NCBI RefSeq assembly: GCF_003323735.1
Contig: NZ_QOIM01000042.1
Location: forward strand, 248,001 to 312,000
Direction of reading: 5' to 3'
Length of the DNA stretch: 64,000 bases
Origin: Streptomyces reniochalinae
Lineage (GTDB): Bacteria; Actinomycetota; Actinomycetes; Streptomycetales; Streptomycetaceae
Part shown: positions 48,296-55,912 of the stretch, piece by piece
Layout: each line of letters opens with the position of its first letter
Position numbering within the stretch: position 1 is the first letter of the stretch
Position numbers and translations under genes: made by a program
The notes under the pieces: generated by a model
Database searches by the model: none
What the model saw: only the letters and a program-made list of their open reading frames with translations
What the model was told of the DNA's origin: nothing

Positions 48296-49420
48296 ATGGC
48301 AGGGCGAGTGGAACCTCCTGACGGGACGCCCGACGGGGCTCCCGGCGGCGACGACGAATACCGGTCCCTGGTGTTCGACGAGTCGTTCGTCAACGCTGCG
48401 CAGCTCCAGGAGTTCTCCGCCCAGGAGCGGCTGGACGACGAGGAGCACGCGGCTGTCCGCCCCCGCGCTGAGGCGGAACGCCACGGCAGGCTGGGCCTCA
48501 GCTTTTCCCGGCAGGGCCTGATCCTGGTCCTGCTCATCGCCCTGGCCTTCGGTACCGCGATCTACATGGGGATACGGAACCCCTACAGGTCGCCCGCCAA
48601 GCCGGAGGCCGAGCCCGTGCACAGCGAACTGATGCCGCTCGCGCCCCTGGATCCCGTCGCCGGCGCCACCCCCGACGACCTGTTCGAGCACAGCCCCGCC
48701 GCGAGCTTCGAGAACGGGGCCGACGGGGTGACGCTGCCCTCACCCGTTCGCAGCAGCGACCACTTCACCCAGAACCAGGTCGAGGCCGCGCTGCTGGGGG
48801 CCAAGGACTACATCGTCCAGAGCTCGCTCGACCCCAGGGTCCTCACCGGCAGCGCCGTGGGGCCCGTGCGCGAACTGCTCGATCCGCGCCAGCACCGCCA
48901 GTTCGACCAGAGCGTGAACAACCCGCGCAACGACGGACGGCACGCCGCCACCGCCTGGATGGTGCGCTTCGACCCGGCCAAGGCAGCGCTGGCCGGTGAG
49001 CAGGTGCGGGTCCACGGCACCCTCACCGCCCAGGAGGTCTCGGCCAACGCGCTGGAGGTCATCGCCGACCACGTCTTCGTGTACGCCGTACGGCCCGCGG
49101 ACGCCGGCGACGGCGAGGACGCCGAGCGGGGCACCTCGCTCTTCTCCGTGCGCCGCGAGGTGCGCTTCCACTTCGAACGCGGCGACCTGCGCGACCACCA
49201 GGTCACCCTGCGCCAGGTCTCGATGCGGGCGGGGCCGATGAACTGCGGCGAGGATCCGGCGGACAGCCTGGCGCCGCTGCTGGCGGGGGAGAAGGCCAAG
49301 GACGCGGGAAAGGCGGGGACCGACCCCTTCGCGCGGGGCCGGTCCACCGCCTCCATGTGCGGGCTGCTGTCGCCCAGTGCCCAGCCGAGCCCGGCGCATC
49401 CTTTCAAGGAAAAGGACTGA
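48296..49420 (+). CDS. single-pass membrane protein with large outer domain
   Basis: 374 residues. The cytoplasmic N-terminus (~1-68) carries the motif shared with the preceding gene; the helix is at ~72-92 (GLILVLLIALAFGTAIYMGI); then an extracytoplasmic domain of about 280 residues with two Cys (CGEDPADSLAP, MCGLLS). Leaderless-type start: TACCCT 6 nt before ATG 48296. From memory, this pair is conserved in Streptomyces between proA and nadD. The outer part (ALLGAKDYIVQSSLDPRVLTG, ATAWMVRFDPAKAALAGEQVRVHGTL) has no named domain that I recognise. Confidence 0.82.
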   Translation: MAGRVEPPDGTPDGAPGGDDEYRSLVFDESFVNAAQLQEFSAQERLDDEEHAAVRPRAEAERHGRLGLSFSRQGLILVLLIALAFGTAIYMGIRNPYRSPAKPEAEPVHSELMPLAPLDPVAGATPDDLFEHSPAASFENGADGVTLPSPVRSSDHFTQNQVEAALLGAKDYIVQSSLDPRVLTGSAVGPVRELLDPRQHRQFDQSVNNPRNDGRHAATAWMVRFDPAKAALAGEQVRVHGTLTAQEVSANALEVIADHVFVYAVRPADAGDGEDAERGTSLFSVRREVRFHFERGDLRDHQVTLRQVSMRAGPMNCGEDPADSLAPLLAGEKAKDAGKAGTDPFARGRSTASMCGLLSPSAQPSPAHPFKEKD

Positions 49421-49424
49421 GGTT

Positions 49425-49440
49425 CCTCTCCTCGGAGAGG
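49425..49440. terminator. short convergent hairpin
   Basis: CCTCTCC-TC-GGAGAGG between the stops at 49420 (plus) and 49457 (minus). Confidence 0.55.
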
Positions 49441-49456
49441 GGCCGGGGCGGCCGCT

Positions 49457-50599
49457 TCAGCTCGGGTCGGACCCGCCGGGGCGCCCGGTGCCGTCCGTGT
49501 CCGGGCCGGAGTCGCCGCTGCCGTCGGCGCCGTTGGTGTTGCCGTTCGAGCCGCCCTGGCCGCCGCCGGAGCCCCGGCCCGTGAAGGTGTCGCGCAGCCG
49601 GCCGCCGACGTCCCCGACGCCGCCCGCGATGTCGCGCACGATGCCCATGAGCGGGTCCTTGCTGCTGCGCATCGAGTCCGAGTAGTGGGTCGCCGACTCT
49701 CGGAAGGAGTCCCGTATCGACGCCTCCCTGTCCTCCTGGCGCCGGGGGTAGTGGCCGTCCATGATCCGCTGGTAGTCGCGGCTCTCCGCCCACTTCTTCA
49801 GCTCGGCGGCGCGCACGGTGGTGAACGGGTGGCTGCGCGGCAGCACGTTCATGATCTTGAGCACGGAGTCGCGCACGTCGCCGCCCGCCTCGTACTCCTT
49901 GGCCTGCGCCAGGAAGGCGTCCACGTTCATCTCGTGCAGGTGGTTGCCGCCCGCCAGCTTCATCAGGCCCCGCATGGACGCCTGCAAGTCCTGACCCACC
50001 AGCAACCCGGCGCGATCGGCGGACAGTTCCGACTTGCGGAACCACTCGCGCAGGGCGATCACCAGCGCCCGCACCGCGACGCTGCCCAGCGGAATCCACG
50101 CGATCTTGATGGCGAGGTCCGACAGGAACAGCAGGATGGTGCGGTAGACGGCGTGACCGGAGAGCGCGTGCCCGACCTCGTGGCCGACCACGGCGCGCAT
50201 CTCCTCCTCGTCGAGGAGTTCGACCAGGCCCGTGGTCAGCACGATCACCGGCTCGTCCATACCCACGCACATCGCGTTGGGCTTCGGGTCCTGCGTGACG
50301 TACATCGGCGGGACCTTCTCCAGGTCCAGGATGTAACAGGCGTCCCGCAGCATCGCATTGAGGTGCGCGAACTGCTGGTCGCTGACCCGGACCGAGTCGG
50401 AGAGGTACAGCAGCCGCATGCTGCGCTCGGGCAGCAGCCCGCTCAGCGCCTTGACGACCGTGTCGAAACCGCTCAGCTTGCGCAGCGACACCAGCGCCGA
50501 GCGGTCGGTCGGGTGTTCGTACGCCCGGGATGAGATACCCGGGAAGCGCCGCCTCTCGCGGCCCGGCAGGCGCTCCGTGCCGCCAGTGCCGTCTGTCAT
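49457..50599 (-). CDS. M48-family metalloprotease
   Basis: 380 residues. Zinc site H140-E-V-G-H144 (VVGHEVGHALSGH) with the third ligand at E191 in SELSADRAG. Two hydrophobic segments flank residues ~150-185, suggesting a membrane-associated HtpX/Ste24-like fold. The C-terminal ~60 residues are Gly/Ser/Asn/Asp-rich and disordered. It may degrade misfolded membrane proteins; no stress-response site is seen. ATG 50599 with GGGGGAAAG upstream. Monocistronic, divergent from the small membrane gene at 50871. Confidence 0.92.
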   Translation of the reverse strand: MTDGTGGTERLPGRERRRFPGISSRAYEHPTDRSALVSLRKLSGFDTVVKALSGLLPERSMRLLYLSDSVRVSDQQFAHLNAMLRDACYILDLEKVPPMYVTQDPKPNAMCVGMDEPVIVLTTGLVELLDEEEMRAVVGHEVGHALSGHAVYRTILLFLSDLAIKIAWIPLGSVAVRALVIALREWFRKSELSADRAGLLVGQDLQASMRGLMKLAGGNHLHEMNVDAFLAQAKEYEAGGDVRDSVLKIMNVLPRSHPFTTVRAAELKKWAESRDYQRIMDGHYPRRQEDREASIRDSFRESATHYSDSMRSSKDPLMGIVRDIAGGVGDVGGRLRDTFTGRGSGGGQGGSNGNTNGADGSGDSGPDTDGTGRPGGSDPS

Positions 50600-50870
50600 G
50601 GTCTTTCCCCCTCCTCGACTGGGCTGTCCACACTAGAGTGTGGGACGCGGAGCGCGGCCCTCCCGTTGCGTCCGGACGTCTCCGTTCTCACGCACCGCCC
50701 GCTCCCCGCCCGTTTCGTGGCCGTCCCGACCCGTGTGGACTGAGTCGGCGTGAGCCGCCGCGAGGCGGCCGCTTACGATGTGGCTGCGCAGCTTTCGTGC
50801 CGCCACACGGTGGGCGGTCCGAAGAAGCGCCGCCCAGTGTCCGCGCCTCACGGGATAGGTTCTGCCGACG

Positions 50871-51041
50871 ATGATGCTGCCCAGCACCGCACACGACGCC
50901 CTGCTGACCCTCGCCTCCAGCGGCGAGCACGGCGAGAGCGCACGGCACGAGAGCCTCAGCCCGTATCTGACGGGCGGGGGCGCGCTCGTCGCGCTCTTCC
51001 TGCTGCTGTGGATCACCACTCGCTTCAACCGGGACCGCTGA
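50871..51041 (+). CDS. 56-residue membrane protein upstream of nadD
   Basis: MMLPSTAHDALLTLASSG..., a short outer segment and then one helix (GGGALVALFLLLWITT) followed by RFNRDR. I recall a homologue ending in the same LLLLWITTRFNRDR just before nadD in other Streptomyces. A -10-like TAGGTT at 50856-50861 puts the transcript start within about 3 nt of the ATG. It is 67 bp ahead of nadD. Function unknown. Confidence 0.75.
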   Translation: MMLPSTAHDALLTLASSGEHGESARHESLSPYLTGGGALVALFLLLWITTRFNRDR

Positions 51042-51094
51042 GCGGCCCGCCGGGCGCGGGCGTCCGTACACACGTCTCACGAAACGGCACAGGA

Positions 51095-51100
51095 TAGGGT
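51095..51100 (+). promoter_or_regulatory. nadD -10 element, leaderless transcript
   Basis: TAGGGT, then 8 nt, then ATG 51109. Confidence 0.55.
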
Positions 51101-51108
51101 CGTCCCGC

Positions 51109-51744
51109 ATGGGAGAGGACATAGTGCCCGGCACCGGTAAGCGGCGGCTCGGCGTGATGGGGGGCACCTTCGACCCCATCCACCACGGTCACCTGGTGGC
51201 CGCGAGCGAGGTGGCCGCGCGCTTCCACCTCGACGAGGTCGTGTTCGTCCCCGCCGGGCAGCCGTGGCAGAAGAGCCACAAGCAGGTCTCGCCCGCCGAG
51301 GACCGCTACTTGATGACGGTCATCGCGACCGCGTCGAACCCGCAGTTCTCCGTCAGCCGGATCGACATCGACCGCGGCGGCAGGACCTACACCATCGACA
51401 CGCTGCGCGAGCTGGCCGAGGCCAACCCGGACACGGACCTGTTCTTCATCACCGGCGCCGACGCGCTGTCGCAGATCCTCAGCTGGCGCAACACCGAAGA
51501 ACTCTTCTCGCTGGCCCACTTCATCGGCGTCACCCGTCCGGGGCACGCGCTGGCCGATCCGGGGCTGCCCCAGGGGGGCGTCTCCCTGGTGGAGGTCCCG
51601 GCGCTCGCCATCTCCTCGACGGACTGCCGCGCACGGGTGGAACGCGGCGATCCGGTCTGGTATCTCGTCCCTGACGGCGTGGTCCGGTACATCAGCAAAC
51701 GTGCGCTGTACCGGAGCGGCCCAGGGGAGGAATCGCAAGCGTGA
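51109..51744 (+). CDS. nadD: nicotinate-nucleotide adenylyltransferase
   Basis: 211 residues; makes deamido-NAD from nicotinate mononucleotide and ATP. GGTFDPIHHGHLVAA holds the HxGH nucleotidyltransferase motif, and ISSTDCR is the C-terminal ISSTxxR. Its TGA overlaps the GTG of the LytR-C gene (GTGA). First gene of nadD-lytR-C, with rsfS and a phosphatase close behind, an order common in actinobacteria. Confidence 0.96.
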   Translation: MGEDIVPGTGKRRLGVMGGTFDPIHHGHLVAASEVAARFHLDEVVFVPAGQPWQKSHKQVSPAEDRYLMTVIATASNPQFSVSRIDIDRGGRTYTIDTLRELAEANPDTDLFFITGADALSQILSWRNTEELFSLAHFIGVTRPGHALADPGLPQGGVSLVEVPALAISSTDCRARVERGDPVWYLVPDGVVRYISKRALYRSGPGEESQA

Positions 51745-53585
51745 GCGACGGCTACGGATACGACCCTTACGCACCACAACCCGAGATCGTCGGCTACGAC
51801 GAGTACGGCAGGCCCGTATACCGCAGGCAGGACGCGTACGACCAGTCCTACGGCGCCCAGAGCGGTTACGGCCCCCAGGGCGGTTACGACCCCCAGGGCG
51901 GTTACGACGCCGGGGGTGGTCACGGCGCCCAGGCCGGGCAGGGTGGCCAGGGCCCCCAAGCCGGTCAGGGCGGGTACGGCGGCCCCTACGACTCCTACGG
52001 CCGGCCCGGCGCCGCCCCGCAGCAGCCGGGTTACGACGCGTACTCCGGCTATCCGGACGCCGCCCCGCAGCAGGGCGGCCACGCGGGCACGTACGACTAC
52101 GGGTCTCAGGCCCCCTACGCTCCGCAGCCGGCCGCCCCGCAGCAGGCGCAGGACACCCAGCAGCAGGCCGGGTTCCCCGAGCAGACCCCGGCGCCCCCGC
52201 AGGAGCGGTACGCACCGGAGCAGGCCCGGCAGAGGACCCACGGCCCCGGGGAGCCGTCGCGGGGGCGTCAGGCGCCGCAGGACGGCCCCCATCCGCCCTC
52301 CTCGCCGCAGGGGCGGCAGCAGCCCGGCGGCGAGGAGGCCGGATACCACACCGAGCAGTTCTCCTTCGTCGAGGAGGCCAGCGACGAGTCCGAGGACGTC
52401 ATCGACTGGCTGAAGTTCAGCGAATCCCGCACGGAGCGCCGCGAGGAGGCCAAGCGCCGGGGCCGCAACCGGATCGTCGCGCTCGTCGTGGTGCTGGCGC
52501 TCGTGGTGGCCGGCGGTGTCGGCTACCTCTGGTACGCGGGCATGCTGCCGGGCACCGGAGGTGACGAGAGCAGGAGCGGGGCCGCGGCGGGCAAGCACCG
52601 GGACGTCATCGTCGTACACCTGCGCGAGGAGAACGGCGACAGTTCCACCGCGCTGCTGGTCGACAACGCCGGCACAGGCCAGGGCACGTCCCTGCTGCTG
52701 CCGAACGCCCTGGCCGTCACCACGGAGGACGGGACGACCACGACGCTCGGCAAGTCGGTCGACGACCAGGGCGCGGGGCCCACCAGGGACGCGCTCAACA
52801 CCCTGCTCGGCTCCGACATCAAGGGCACCTGGCGGCTGGATACGCCTTTCCTGGAGAAGCTCGTCGAACTCGTGGGCGGCATCTCCGTGGACACGGACAC
52901 CGCCGTGCCAGGCGAGAAGAAGGGCTCGGGGCCGCTCGTCGGGAAGGGGGCGGCGCAGCAGATGGACGGCAGGGCCGCCGTCGCCTACGCCACCTACCGC
53001 GCCCAGGGCGAGCCGCAGGACAAGCAGCTCGCCCGCTTCGGCCGGGTGATGCGGGCCGTCCTCAAGAAGGTCTCCAGCGAGCCGCGGGGCGCCACCAGGA
53101 CCGTCGAGTCGCTGGGCCAGATCCCCGACCCTTCGCTGTCCGAACCGCAGCTCGGCGCCTCGCTCGCGAAGCTGGCCGCACACGCCAAGAAGGGCGACTA
53201 CCGCTCCCAGGTGGTTCCCGTGCGGGCGAACGGCACCCTGAGCGGGCAGGTCGGCGACGGCATCGTGAGCAAGGTCCTGGGCGGCACCGTGAAGAACTCC
53301 GACCCCGACGCGGCGCCCAGGGTGAGCCTGAAGAACGCCACCGGAAAGCGCGGCCCGGACGCCACCGCGTCCGTCGCCCTGGTCAACGGCGGCTACACCG
53401 TCGTCAAGGGTGGCGCCGGCGCCACCCGCGCCACCTCGCTGGTGACCTACGCGAAGGCGGCACAGAAGTCCAAGGCCGAGCAGGTCGCCAAGACCCTGGG
53501 CCTGCCGGGCGGCGCCGTACGCGAGGGGGAGGGCACCGCCAACGCGGACGTCGCCGTCGTGCTGGGCGCCGACTACGGGGGCTGA
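51741..53585 (+). CDS. membrane protein with degenerate LCP and LytR C-terminal domains
   Basis: 614 residues. Cytoplasmic Tyr/Gly/Gln/Pro repeat tail (GYGPQGGYDPQGGYD..., ~1-220), a helix at ~244-264 (IVALVVVLALVVAGGVGYLWY), an LCP-like domain (DVIVVHLREENGDSSTALLV; GTWRLDTPFLEKLVELVGGISVDTDTAV), then a LytR_C domain (ASVALVNGGYTVVKGGAG...). LCP enzymes attach polymers to peptidoglycan, but the first LCP strand here lacks the usual Asp/Arg-rich start (normally N-x-L-x-G-S-D), so catalysis is doubtful. GTG 51741 overlaps the nadD stop. Confidence 0.85.
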   Translation: MSDGYGYDPYAPQPEIVGYDEYGRPVYRRQDAYDQSYGAQSGYGPQGGYDPQGGYDAGGGHGAQAGQGGQGPQAGQGGYGGPYDSYGRPGAAPQQPGYDAYSGYPDAAPQQGGHAGTYDYGSQAPYAPQPAAPQQAQDTQQQAGFPEQTPAPPQERYAPEQARQRTHGPGEPSRGRQAPQDGPHPPSSPQGRQQPGGEEAGYHTEQFSFVEEASDESEDVIDWLKFSESRTERREEAKRRGRNRIVALVVVLALVVAGGVGYLWYAGMLPGTGGDESRSGAAAGKHRDVIVVHLREENGDSSTALLVDNAGTGQGTSLLLPNALAVTTEDGTTTTLGKSVDDQGAGPTRDALNTLLGSDIKGTWRLDTPFLEKLVELVGGISVDTDTAVPGEKKGSGPLVGKGAAQQMDGRAAVAYATYRAQGEPQDKQLARFGRVMRAVLKKVSSEPRGATRTVESLGQIPDPSLSEPQLGASLAKLAAHAKKGDYRSQVVPVRANGTLSGQVGDGIVSKVLGGTVKNSDPDAAPRVSLKNATGKRGPDATASVALVNGGYTVVKGGAGATRATSLVTYAKAAQKSKAEQVAKTLGLPGGAVREGEGTANADVAVVLGADYGG

Positions 53586-53782
53586 GACCGCGCCAGGGCA
53601 CCGTCGGCGTCCGCGTCTCACCCTCCGTGAGCGAGGCTTCGCGTCGCCGTGATCGCTGTGGTCTCCGTGATTTCCGTGAGCGAGCCCCCGCGGCCACCCG
53701 GCCGCGGGGGCGAAGGACCGAGGCCGCCGGGCGGCCGTGAGACCCTGGAATACGACATGCTTCCGACTCGAAAGCCTTGCCT

Positions 53783-54250
53783 GTGACCGCCACCGACCGT
53801 TCCCTCGAGCTCATCGAAACCGCCGCACAGGCGGCCGCCGACAAGCTCGCGCACGACATCGTCGCCTACGACGTCAGTGACGTGCTCGCCATCACCGATG
53901 CCTTCCTCCTCGCCTCGGCCCCCAACGACCGGCAGGTCAAGGGCATCGTCGACGAGATCGAGGAGCGACTGCTCAAGGAGCTGGGCGCCAAGCCCGCCCG
54001 CCGCGAGGGCGAGCGGGACGGCCGCTGGGTGCTCCTGGACTACGTCGACATCGTCGTCCACGTGCAGCACAGCGAGGAGCGGGTCTTCTACGCCCTGGAG
54101 CGGCTGTGGAAGGACTGCCCCGAACTGAGACTCCCCGAGGACGCCGAGGCGACCCGCGGCAAGGGCGCCGAGCACGCGAACGCGGCAGGCGCCGAAGGGC
54201 GGGAATCCGCGGCGGACACCTCCGACGAGCTGGACGGAGAGCTGCGCTGA
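53783..54250 (+). CDS. rsfS: ribosome silencing factor RsfS
   Basis: 155 residues; binds L14 and blocks subunit joining. AHDIVAYDVSDVLAITDAFLLASAPNDRQVKGIVDEIEERL and WVLLDYVDIVVHVQHSEERVFYALERLW are diagnostic. Start GTG 53783 (VTATDRSLEL); a TTG two codons earlier is possible. A ~35-residue Ala/Glu tail follows the domain. The stop codon overlaps the CTG start of the next gene (CTGA). Confidence 0.95.
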   Translation: MTATDRSLELIETAAQAAADKLAHDIVAYDVSDVLAITDAFLLASAPNDRQVKGIVDEIEERLLKELGAKPARREGERDGRWVLLDYVDIVVHVQHSEERVFYALERLWKDCPELRLPEDAEATRGKGAEHANAAGAEGRESAADTSDELDGELR

Positions 54251-54900
54251 ACGGCACCGCGGCGGTCCGCAACCGCAAGATCGTTCTGTGGCGGCACGGC
54301 CAGACGGCGTGGAACCTCGAACGCCGTTTCCAGGGCACGACCGACATCCCGCTGACCGACGCGGGGCTCGACCAGGCGCGGCGTGCCGCCCGGCTGCTGG
54401 CGGCGCTGCGCCCGGACGCGATCGTCTCCTCCGACCTGCGGCGCACCGTGACCACCGCGACCGAGCTGGCCGCCCTCACCGGGCTCGACGTCACCTACGA
54501 CGAGGGCCTGCGGGAGACCTTCGCCGGGGACTGGCAGGGGCTCACGCACGAGGAGATCGTCGCCCGCTACGGCGAGCAGTACGCGGCCTGGAAGCGGGGC
54601 GAGCCGGTGCGGCGCGGCGGCGGCGAGCTGGAGACGGAGGTCGCCGACCGGGCGGCACCCGTCGTGGAGCGCAGCGCCGACAAACTCCCGGACGGCGGCA
54701 CGCTCGTCGTCGTCAGCCACGGCGGCACCATCAGGACCACCATCGGGCGGCTCATCGGACTGCCCTCCTCGACCTGGGAGGCGCTGGGCGGCCTCTCCAA
54801 CTGCAGCTGGTCCGTGCTGGGCGAGACGGTGCGCGGCTGGCGGCTCATGGAGCACAACGCGGGCAGCCTGCCCGAGCCCGTGCTCGGGGACGACGACTGA
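54247..54900 (+). CDS. histidine phosphatase family protein, CTG start
   Basis: 217 residues. RHG motif LWRHGQTAWNLERRFQGTTDIPLT, the second catalytic His in VVSHGGTIRTT, and IVSSDLRRTVTTATELA are phosphoglycerate-mutase-like features. The RHG begins only ~13 residues from the N-terminus, and the only ATG/GTG/TTG upstream is a GTG at 54106 deep in rsfS. CTG 54247 overlaps the rsfS stop (CTGA) and has GGAGAG 5 nt upstream. In-frame relatives I recall begin with the same LNGTA. Substrate unknown; sugar- or glycerate-phosphates are possible. Confidence 0.9.
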   Translation: MNGTAAVRNRKIVLWRHGQTAWNLERRFQGTTDIPLTDAGLDQARRAARLLAALRPDAIVSSDLRRTVTTATELAALTGLDVTYDEGLRETFAGDWQGLTHEEIVARYGEQYAAWKRGEPVRRGGGELETEVADRAAPVVERSADKLPDGGTLVVVSHGGTIRTTIGRLIGLPSSTWEALGGLSNCSWSVLGETVRGWRLMEHNAGSLPEPVLGDDD

Positions 54901-55044
54901 GCATGCGCCGGTGCCGGTGCCGGTGGGAACCGGCGCCGGAGTCGGGCCGGGTGGCCGAGACCGGCGCCCCTCAGGCCGATTTCTCATTCGGCCTGGCCAC
55001 CCGCTAGGATTCTTCTCGTTCGCGGCACTCAGGTGCCGGAGCCC

Positions 55045-55225
<181 letters not shown>

Positions 55226-55476
55226 GGCTCGGGGGCTCGGAGGAGTCCGGTGCTCCCCTCGGGCTCTTCTGCTCCTTCGAGTTGTCCTCTCTTCGAGCGG
55301 TGTTCCCTCTCGTCCGTGTGCTCTTCCGCGGTCCAGGTCCGGGTGCCTTCTGTGGAAAGGCGGCGCAGGAGGCGGGGCCCCGCAGCGGATCGCTGACCGG
55401 GCCTTAAGACAGGGCGGCCGAACGTGGCAGAATCGTGACGGCTGGAGGGGGGAAGGCCCAGGGAGGGACGAGTGCG

Positions 55477-55671
55477 ATGCCGGCGACGGTCCTCGGCGAG
55501 GACGCCACCGAGCCCGCATCCGTATGGTCCCCGCCCCACCAGGAGCGCCCACGGGGCGTCCCGGACAACCTGCAGTGCCCGTCCTGTGGTTCGGCGAACG
55601 TCGCCCAAGTGCTCGGCGACAATGGAGGAGTGTCCTACGTGTGCACGGCTTGCGGCCACATCTGGAGCTGA
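55477..55671 (+). CDS. small zinc-ribbon protein
   Basis: 64 residues. After a variable N-terminus (PATVLGEDATEPASVWSPPHQ) comes a single ribbon, CPSCGS...CTACGHIWS, with two CxxC pairs 19 residues apart, expected to bind one Zn. ATG 55477 has GGGAGGG 9 nt upstream. It is followed 7 bp later by another small Cys-containing protein, so they are likely cotranscribed. A transcription or RNA role is possible by analogy to ribbons in TFIIS or RpoB9-like proteins; unproven. Confidence 0.8.
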   Translation: MPATVLGEDATEPASVWSPPHQERPRGVPDNLQCPSCGSANVAQVLGDNGGVSYVCTACGHIWS

Positions 55672-55678
55672 CTGAGCG

Positions 55679-55912
55679 ATGGGCGCCCACAGCAGGAAGT
55701 GCGACTGGTGCGGCAGTGGCACCCCGATCGTGCGCGACATGGAGCCGGCCAACAGCGCGTACCAGTACTGGTGCGAGGACTGCGCGCGAGCGCTGATCAT
55801 AAAGGGTGACCCGATCGAGACCTACCGCGAACTCGACGGTGAGCCGATCTACGGACGTCTGCTGGACGCCCACTGCACCCTGAAGCGGTTCTACTCCTTC
55901 GCGACGGCCTGA
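55679..55912 (+). CDS. small protein with two CxxC motifs
   Basis: 77 residues: CDWCGS near residue 8 and CEDCAR near residue 32 form a second putative zinc knuckle; the rest is mixed alpha/beta (ALIIKGDPIETYRELDGEPIYGRLLDAHC), with one further Cys. It starts 7 bp after the zinc-ribbon stop. Its last 22 bases overlap the 3' end of the convergent gene on the minus strand. Function unknown. Confidence 0.78.
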   Translation: MGAHSRKCDWCGSGTPIVRDMEPANSAYQYWCEDCARALIIKGDPIETYRELDGEPIYGRLLDAHCTLKRFYSFATA

